64,000 bases of DNA from positions 29,301,427-29,365,426 of the forward strand of contig NC_092052.1 of NCBI RefSeq assembly GCF_003086295.3. The letters are read 5' to 3'. A program made the translations under genes and the position numbers. The DNA is from Arachis hypogaea (Eukaryota; Streptophyta; Magnoliopsida; Fabales; Fabaceae). Positions 57,161 through 64,000 of the stretch are shown here, in pieces (position 1 is the first letter of the stretch; each line of letters opens with the position of its first letter). Under the pieces are notes generated by a model that saw only the letters and a program-made list of their open reading frames with translations, had not been told where the DNA came from and ran no database searches.

Positions 57161-58843
57161 TGATAAATCCCTATTTTATGATTCATTTTGTGCTCAAATT
57201 GAGTGTTTTTATCAATTATTCACCTACTTATTCATATGAATTGCATGGTTTTACTTTCCCTTCCTTATTTTATGATATATATGAAAACATGTTTCCTATG
57301 CTTTAAATATATTAATTTTAATTATCCTTTATTACCATTCGATGTCGTGATTTGTGTGTTAAGTATTTTCAGGCTTCATAGGGCAGGAATGGCTTAGAGG
57401 ACAGAAAGGAAATATACAAAATGGAAGGAAAGCACAAAAATGTAGTTTTGAGGAAAAGGCAGTGACGTGTACGCATGGATGACGCGGACACCTGCCTAGC
57501 GCGAAATGGCATCGACGCAAATACGTGACTGACGTGGACGCATGCCTTGAGCAGAACGCAAATGACCCGGACGCATGACCAACGCATACGCGTGACAAGA
57601 AAGAACTCAAAACCACGCGAACGCGTGAGCCACGCGAACGCGTGAGCCACGCGAACGCGTGAGCCACGCGAACGCGTGAGCCACGCGAACGCGTGATCCA
57701 CGCGAATGGGTGAGCCACGCGAACGCGTGACAGACGCCACATACAGGAATCTGCAGAAAATGCCCCCAGCGTTTTCTGGACCCTTTTCGGCCCAAATCCA
57801 AGTCAGAAACACAAAATATAAGCCAGAGAATGGAGGAATCAAAAGAGGATGATATACAACATTCATAATACATAATTTTAGGTTTTAGATGTAGTTTTAG
57901 AGGGAGAGAGGTTCTCTCCTCTCTCTTAGGATTTAGGATTAGGATTAGGATTTAGGATTTCTATTATGATTAGGCTACTTCTCTTCAATTATAGGTTCAA
58001 TGTTCCTTTAATTAATGTTTCTCTTCTACTTTTATTTATTCCAATGCTTTTACTTGTTAATGTTCCAATTTAGCTTATGAACCTTTTCATGTCAAAGATT
58101 TGAATATTCTATTTAATTTTATTAGAGGTATTTCAGATTTATGATTGTTTTATTCTATTTATGATGCTTTCAATTTAATTTAGATTTATTTTTCCTTTTG
58201 GCTTTGGTTAAGTAATTGGTAACACTTGAGTTATCAGACTCAGCAGTTGATTGGAAATTAGGATTGCTGATTGATTTGGATCCTTCTAAAGCTAGTCTTT
58301 CCATAGGAGTTGACTAGGACCGAAGAATCAAATTGATTAGTCCACTTGACTTACCTTTGTTTAGAAAGGGTTAACTAAGTGGGAGCAAAAATCTAATTCT
58401 CATCACACCTGATAAGGATAACTAGGATAGGATTCCTAGTTCTCATACCTTGCCAAGAGTTTTCTTTATAATTATTAATTTATTTTTCTTGCCATTTAAA
58501 TTACTTGTTCCCTATTTCAAAAACCGAAAAATACACCTTCTTGCCATTTATTAATTTAGTTTTCTTTATAATTATTAATTTATTTTTCTTGCCATTTAAA
58601 TTACTTGTTCCCTATTTCAAAAACCCAAAAATACACCTTTTTCTATAACCAATAATAAATCATACTGCCCTGCAATTCCTTGAGAAGACGACCCGAGGTT
58701 TAAATACTTCGATTATTTATTTTTATTGGGTTTGCTTAAGTGACAAACAAGTTTTTGTATGGAAGGATTATTGCTTGGTTTAGAAACTATACTTTCAACG
58801 AGAATTTATTGTGAATTCTAAACCATCAATCTTCAGTTCATCA
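57161..58843 (+). repeat. D: plus-strand LTR (TGATAAATCCC family)
   Basis: Starts TGATAAATCCCTATTTTATG at 57161 with ATAAC before it, ends TTCAGTTCATCA at 58843. It is related to S in reverse orientation. Contains a 17-bp minisatellite, CGACC followed by a CGAGG/CTTCG stem at 58694-58711, and a duplicated block (ATTATTAATTTATTTTTCTTG at 58468 and 58571). The following AAAATGTCGCCATCTCTAGC looks like a decayed TGGCGCCGTTGCCGGGG PBS, so this is a 5' LTR. Confidence 0.75.
57612..57730. repeat. 17-bp palindromic minisatellite in D
   Basis: Seven head-to-tail units CCACGCGAACGCGTGAG, each with the palindrome CACGCGAACGCGTG. Units are identical except for two substitutions (GATCC, AATGGG). Less regular CG-rich units precede it from 57462. 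Confidence 0.92.
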
Positions 58844-60293
58844 AAATGTCGCCATCTCTAGCAAACTTTATTTTGGTGAACCACTTTTCAAACTCTCTTT
58901 CTATCCTATTTTGTTTATTTTCTATATTTTTATTTTTATTTTTATTTTATCTTATCTTATTTATCTTCCAGTACTTGCACATTTTTTCTTTTTCTGTATT
59001 TTTACTATATTTCTACATTTTGCACTTTGGTTTATATATATATAGTTTAGTTTCACTTTTAGCTTATTAAGTTGTGATATAGAATATATGGATTAATTAG
59101 TTTAGTTTACCCTTTTAGCATACGATAATTTGGATTAATTGGAAATAAAAGAGTAAACTAGAAACTTTAGTATAACAGAATCACAACAATCCACACACTA
59201 TATATATATATAGCAGCAAATGTGAGTTAGTTAACAATATTTCTTCAAGAAAGAACACTAAGTTTTTAAGAGCCATCCTAAGATTCACATTGAGAATAAT
59301 GGGAATTCTTGATTTCTACTTGCATGACATACATAACTGATATATGATTTTTGAGCCAAAAAACACACAACCCGTGAGTTTTTGAGCTTAATTGTATGGT
59401 TATATTCAACCATAAATTTTGTTCCTGTGTGTTTCGCACTTCTTTTCTATGCTTGTAATCTTTACTTTGTTTTAATCTATATGTCCAATATAGAATGTAG
59501 ATACATACCCACATATGATTGAGGCCATCATTTGAATTTTCCCTCACTTATCCTAAATAAGCCTACCTCCTACATCACCCTTGTTAACCCCCTTGAACCT
59601 TTTAATCCCCTTTTGTTCTATAACCACATTACTAGCCTTAAGCAGAAAAACAAATTAAAAATTCCAAGTTGAATCCTTGGTTAGCTTAAGATAGAGATTG
59701 TGTATCCACTAAGTGTGGAAAAACATGGGAACATGAGTTGATAGGAAAGGATTAAATTAATAAAATAATCAGGATTTTGGGAGCATACTCATATGAAACC
59801 AAAATAAATAAAAATACCTTGTGCATTGAAAATGTTATGTTAATGTTTTAAAAAAAATTAAAATTTTTTTTCTTATTTAAGTAATTAATTAAGGGGACAG
59901 ATTCGCCCCAATGATAAGTTTAATAAAGGAATCAATGCACATGGAGGTAAAAACAAAATAAACTTGGTACATGAGTATGTGACACAAAAGTGGGAGAAAT
60001 TGGGCAAACCAGGATAATTTTAAATTTTCATAGAGTATGTATATGTTAGGTGAGATCTTAGACTAATTAAGGATTCAACTTATAGCTCACTTAGCCTTAT
60101 ATATACCCATATCTTTACCTTGGCCCCATTACAACATTGAAAAGACCTCATGATGTTTGTATGTATACATTGTATATTTGTTGATTGGTTAGATGAAGAA
60201 CAAAGTTTTAGAAAGCAAGAATAGAAAAGAATAGAGTGATTAACCCCAAACAGTGAGTGACTAGAGAGTAAACACAAAATCCAGTGAGGGATC
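58844..60293 (+). other. D internal sequence without coding domains
   Basis: T-rich leader (58860-59050), then about 1.2 kb of unassigned AT-rich sequence. Phrases such as AAGTTGAATCCTTGGTTAGC and ACTAAGTGTGGAAAAACATG recall non-coding 3' parts of large retrotransposon derivatives, but no gag or pol is present. E3 inserted at 60293/60294. Confidence 0.5.
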
Positions 60294-60892
60294 TGATGAG
60301 TGGATAATTTATACGCTTTTTGGCATTGTTTTTACATAGTTTTTAGTATGATTTAGTTAGTTTTTAGTATATTTTTATTAGTTTTTAAATAAAAATCACA
60401 TTTCTAGACTTCACTATGAGTTTGTGTGTTTTTCTGTGATTTCAGATAATTTCTGGCTGAAATTGAGGGACTTGGGCAAAAATCATATTCAAAGGCTGAA
60501 GAAGGACTACAGATGCTGTTGGATTCTGACCTCCCTGCACTCAAAGTAGATTTTCTGGGGCCACAAGAGTCCAAATGGCATGCTCTTAATTGCATTGGAA
60601 AGTAGACATCCAGGGCTTTCCAGAAATATATAATAGTCCATACTTTGCCCGAGTTTAGATGACGCAAGTTGGCGTTCAACGCCAACTCTCTGCCCTATTC
60701 TGGAGTTAAACGCCAGAAACAGGTTGCAAATCAGAGTTAAATGCCAGAAGCAGGCTACAACCTGGCGTTTAACTCCAAAAAGAGTCTCTACACATGAAAG
60801 CTCAATGCTCAGCTCAAGCACACACCAAGTGGGCCCGGAAGTGGATTTCTACATCATTTACTTATCTCTGTAAACCCTAGTAACTAGTTTAG

Positions 60893-60900
60893 TATAAATA
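60893..60900 (+). promoter_or_regulatory. TATA box of E3 LTR
   Basis: TATAAATA followed by an AT-rich stretch; the same box is conserved in E1 (25853-25860, minus). Confidence 0.6.
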
Positions 60901-61940
60901 AAATTTTTTACTATTGTTTTTAAACCTTCAAATCTTTGGATCATTTTTGAGACTATCCTTGTATCACTTTTGATCTCTTGATCATGTTTAGGAGGCTGGC
61001 CATTCGGCCATGCCTGGACCTTGTTCTTAGGTATTTTCAACGGTAGAGTTTCTACACACCATAGATTAAGGTGTGGAGCTCTGTTGTTCCTCATGAATTA
61101 ATGCAAAGTACTATTGTTTTTCTATTCAATTCAAGCCTATTTCTTCTCTAAGATATTCATTCGCACACAAGAACATGATGAATGTGATGATTATGTGACA
61201 CTCATCACCATTCTCACCTATGAACGCGTGCCTGACAACCACTTCCGTTCTACATGCAAACAAGCTTGAATGTGTATCTCTTAGCCTCCTGATCGTGAGA
61301 TCAGAGTCTTCGTGGTATAGGCTAGAATTATTGGCGGCCATTCTTGAGATCCGGAAAGTCTAAACCTTGTCTATGGTATTCCGAGTAGGGTCTGGGAAAG
61401 GATGGCTGTGACGAGCTTCAAACTCGCGAGTGCTGGGCGTAGTGAAAGACGCAAAAGGATTATTGAATCCTATTCCAGTATGATCGAGAACCGACAGATG
61501 ATTAGCCGTGCGGTGATAGCGCATTTTGGACCATTTTCACTGAGAGGACGGGAAGTAGCCATTGACAACGATGATGCCCAACATACAGCTTGCCATAGAA
61601 AGGAGTATGAAGGATTGGATGAAGGCAGTAGGAAAGCAGAGATTCAGAAGGAACTAAGCATCTCCATACGCTTATCTGAAATTCTTACCAATGAATTACA
61701 TAAGTATCTCTATCCTATTTTACGTTTTATTTATCTTTTAATTATTAAAACTCTATAACCATTTGAATCCGCCTGACTGAGATCTACAAGGTGACCGTAG
61801 CTTGCTTCAAGCCGACAATCTCCGTGGGATCGACCCTTACTCACGTAAGGTTTATTACTTGGACGACCCAGTGCACTTGCTAGTTAGTTGTGCGAAGTTG
61901 TGACAAAGAATTAAGATTATGAACGTGCGTATTAAATTTT

Positions 61941-61957
61941 TGGCGCCGTTACCCAGG
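61941..61957 (+). other. Second PBS-like sequence inside the E3 LTR
   Basis: TGGCGCCGTTACCCAGG lies 50 bases before the true PBS, inside the LTR. It shares TGGCGCCGTT with tRNA-Asp complement. E1 has it too; E2 does not. Confidence 0.7.
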
Positions 61958-61990
61958 AATGAACGATCACGATTTCGTGCACCAAGTTTT

Positions 61991-62007
61991 TGGCGCCGTT
62001 TCCGGGG
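61991..62007 (+). other. E3 primer-binding site (tRNA-Asp)
   Basis: TGGCGCCGTTTCCGGGG, six bases after the LTR end, complementary to the plant tRNA-Asp 3' end with one mismatch. Confidence 0.85.
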
Positions 62008-63883
62008 ATTGTTCGAGTTTGGACAACTGACGGTTCATCTTGTTGCTTAGATTAGGTAAATTTTATTTTAATTTTAAGCTTTTTGTTTTTATTATTTTTA
62101 TTTTTATTTTTGAAAAAAAATAAAAATTAAATTATTCTATGGCTTCAAAATTTTTAAGAATGAATTCTAGAGTTTCAAGATAACATGTTGAAGCCATGCT
62201 GGCTGTAAAGCCATGTCTAAATTCTTTTGGACTGAGGCTTCCTCTTCACATGCTTGAACTATGTATGCTGAAGCTTGGATGGCCATTGGCCATGTCTAGT
62301 ATTTTGGACCGGAGCTTTCACTGAAAGCTTGGCTGGCTAGTAAGCCATGTCTAATTCCTAGACTGGAGCTTTAGACTAACATTGTATGATTCCTGGAATT
62401 CTCATTAGAAATTTTGAAATCCTTATTTTTCTTTTTCAAAATAATTTTTGAAAAATCAAAAAAAAAATTTTAATAAAATCATAAAAACCAAAAAAAAAAT
62501 TTTTGATGTTTCTTGTTTGAGTCTTGTGTCAATTTTTAAGTTTGGTGTCAATTGCATCTTTTTAATTTCATTAAAATTTTTGAAAACTCATGCATTTGTT
62601 CTTCATAATCTTCAAGTTGTTCTTGATGATTTTTCTTGTTTGATCTTTGCATTTTCATGTTTTGTGTCTTTTCTTGTTTTTCATATGCATTCTTGAATTA
62701 TTAGTGTCTAGAGAATAAAAATTTTTAAGTTTGGTGTCTTGCATATTTTTCTTTTCTTAAAAATTTTCAAAAATATGTTCTTGATGTTCAACTTGACATT
62801 CAAAGTGTTCTTGGTGTTCATCTTGACATTCAAAGTGTTCTTGCACGCATTAGTTGTTTTGATTCATAATTTTCATGTTTTGTGTCATTTTTTGTGTTTT
62901 TCTCTTTCTTCATTAAAAATTCAAAAATCAAAAAAATATCTTTCCCTTATTCTCTCATAAATTTTTGAAAATTTGGTTTGATTTAGTCAAAAAGTTTTAA
63001 ATTTAATTGTTTCTTATGAGTCAAGTCAAATTTTCAATTTAAAAATTCTATCTTTTTCAAATCTTTTTCAAAAATCAAATCTTTTTCATTTTTTCTTTCA
63101 TAATTTCAAAATTTTCAAAATTTATTTTCAAAATCTTTTTCTTATTTCTATTTCATATTTTCGAAATTAATGCTAACAATTAATGTGATTCATTCAAAAA
63201 TTTTAAGTTTGTTACTTGCCTAGTAAGAAAGGTTCAATCTTTAAATTTTAAAATCATATCTTTTTGTTTCTTATTAGTCAAGTAATCAACTTTAATTTTC
63301 AAAATCAAATCTTTTTTAATTTCTTTTTCAAATTTGTTTCAAAATAAATTTCAATCACATCTTTTTCAAAATCAATTTCAAAATCTTTTCTAACTTCTTA
63401 TCTGACTTCTTATCTTTTCAAAATTGATTTTCAAATCTTTTTTTTCAATTAATCTTATCTTGTTTGATTCTTATTTTTTTCAAAACCACCTAACTAAGTC
63501 TCTCTCTCTAATCTTCGAAAATCACTAACCTCTTTTTCAAAATTCCTTTTAATTAACTAATTGTTTTAAATTTTAATTTAATTTAATTTCATTTTTCTTC
63601 TTAAAATTTTCGAATTTTAATTTTAATTTTAAATTAAAAACAAAAATATTTTTATTTTATTTTATTTAATTTTTGAATTCTTCCCTCTCTCATCTCCTTC
63701 TAATTTTTTATTTATCTACTAACACTTCTCTTCTACTCAACAATTCGAATCCACTCTTCTCCTCTGTGTTCAAATTTTTATCTTTTCCTTCTTCTATTCT
63801 TCTCTTCTTATACTCACATAAAGAATCTCTATACTGTGACATAGAGGATTCCATATTTTCTTTTCTGTTCTCTTCTTTTTCAT
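62008..63883 (+). other. E3 leader between PBS and gag
   Basis: About 1.9 kb, AT-rich and non-coding, inverted match of E1 22844-24749. Carries TAAGTTTGGTGT (62537-62548 and 62726-62737), repeated ATCTTTTTCAAA, and three GGCT...GCCATGTCTA repeats (62190-62350). Confidence 0.65.
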
Positions 63884-64000
63884 ATGAGTAGGAACAAGGA
63901 TAAGAACATTCTTGTTGAAGCTGATCCTGAACCTGAAAGGACTCTGAAGAGGAAGCTAAGGGAAGCTAAAGCACAACTCTCTGGAGAAAATCTGACAGAA
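63884..64000 (+). CDS. E3 gag, N-terminal 39 codons
   Basis: ATG at 63884 opens MSRNKDKNILVEADPEPERT, matching E1 gag with K-to-E at residue 12. The frame is open to the window end. The start is chosen because both copies share it after long leaders full of stops. Basic, probably RNA-binding or linker sequence preceding the gag fold. Confidence 0.8.
   Translation, partial: MSRNKDKNILVEADPEPERTLKRKLREAKAQLSGENLTE

Larger units (their letters stand above)
60294..61984 (+). repeat. E3 5' LTR
   Basis: 1691 bases from TGATGAGTGGATAATTTATA to CGTGCACCA. Palindrome array 60671-60780; TATA box 60893-60900; stem CCTTAC-TCAC-GTAAGG at 61835-61850; internal PBS-like sequence 61941-61957. Confidence 0.9.
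60294..64000 (+). mobile_element. E3: plus-strand sister of E1, running off the window
   Basis: 5' LTR, PBS, leader and gag start, nearly identical to the 5' half of E1 (22553-26451) but inverted. GGATC at 60289-60293 is the candidate target duplication; the partner lies outside. Whether its pol region is missing as in E1 cannot be seen. Confidence 0.88.

Noticed and set aside
57612..57730. CRISPR-like regular repeats
   Set aside because: Head-to-tail units without spacers in a plant LTR; the same applies to the spaced GGCGTTTAACGCC arrays, whose spacers are themselves repeated.
57359..57873. Overlapping minus-strand frames with repeated AHAFAWLTRSRGS peptides
   Set aside because: Translation of the 17-bp minisatellite in LTR D; a 17-base unit read in all three frames, not a repeat protein.

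Overview
Plant nuclear DNA that is almost wholly transposable elements. I see no confident host gene, rRNA or tRNA. The palindromic motif GGCGTTTAACGCC, the Athila-like elements that carry it, and the LTRs beginning TGATAAACCAC are ones I associate with legumes, most likely Arachis (peanut and relatives). That identification is from memory and needs a database search.

Left third (1-28918), a nest of insertions. The end of a plus-strand LTR (L1, 1-1506) abuts the 3' LTR of a minus-strand chromovirus (T1). That LTR is split by a 2.75 kb hAT-like foldback element made of a long CT tract followed by a long GA tract (FB, 2561-5308, 8-bp TSD). Fused to it is E1, a minus-strand Athila-like element (5534-26451) with gag, protease and a shrunken third ORF but no reverse transcriptase or integrase. 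Inside E1, between gag and protease, sits E2 (8972-21517), a complete relative with two LTRs, gag, pol and a third ORF. E2 is the only element here with a long intact pol frame (protease-RT-RNase H, 15158-17980). Decayed RT-to-chromodomain remains of T1 follow at 26452-28918.

Middle (28919-48343). The 5' part of a plus-strand Tat-lineage element (U: LTR, tRNA-Asp PBS, gag, protease) is cut off at about 31510 and joined to a CACTA/EnSpm element (C1). C1 carries a multi-exon PF03004-type gene with two stop codons in place of tryptophan, and ends with TTTGTAGTG at 38840. Next come an old minus-strand LTR (O) split by a 4.65 kb solo LTR (P, TSD AAATG), a possible second CACTA remnant, and about 3.4 kb of AT-rich sequence I cannot assign.

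Right third (48344-64000). A second copy of the T1 family (T2) has its 3' LTR split by a solo LTR (S) and a 1.0 kb hAT element (H) that keeps a readable piece of the transposase C-terminus. T2 is cut by a plus-strand LTR element (D), into which E3 has inserted. E3 is a plus-strand sister of E1 and runs off the window just inside gag.

How the parts relate. T1 and T2 act as each other's empty-site control: the FB site is intact in T2 and the H site is intact in T1. E1 and E3 look like a non-autonomous partner of an E2-like element, because they share LTR ends, 3' region and leader style but E1 lacks RT and integrase. Several signals recur across elements: arrays of short GC-rich palindromes, a stem-loop beside CGACC near LTR 3' ends whose stem changes while pairing is kept, a dispersed 12-mer TAAGTTTGGTGT, and nonsense mutations mostly of the CAG/CAA-to-stop or TGG-to-stop type. 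The last fits decay of methylated cytosines.
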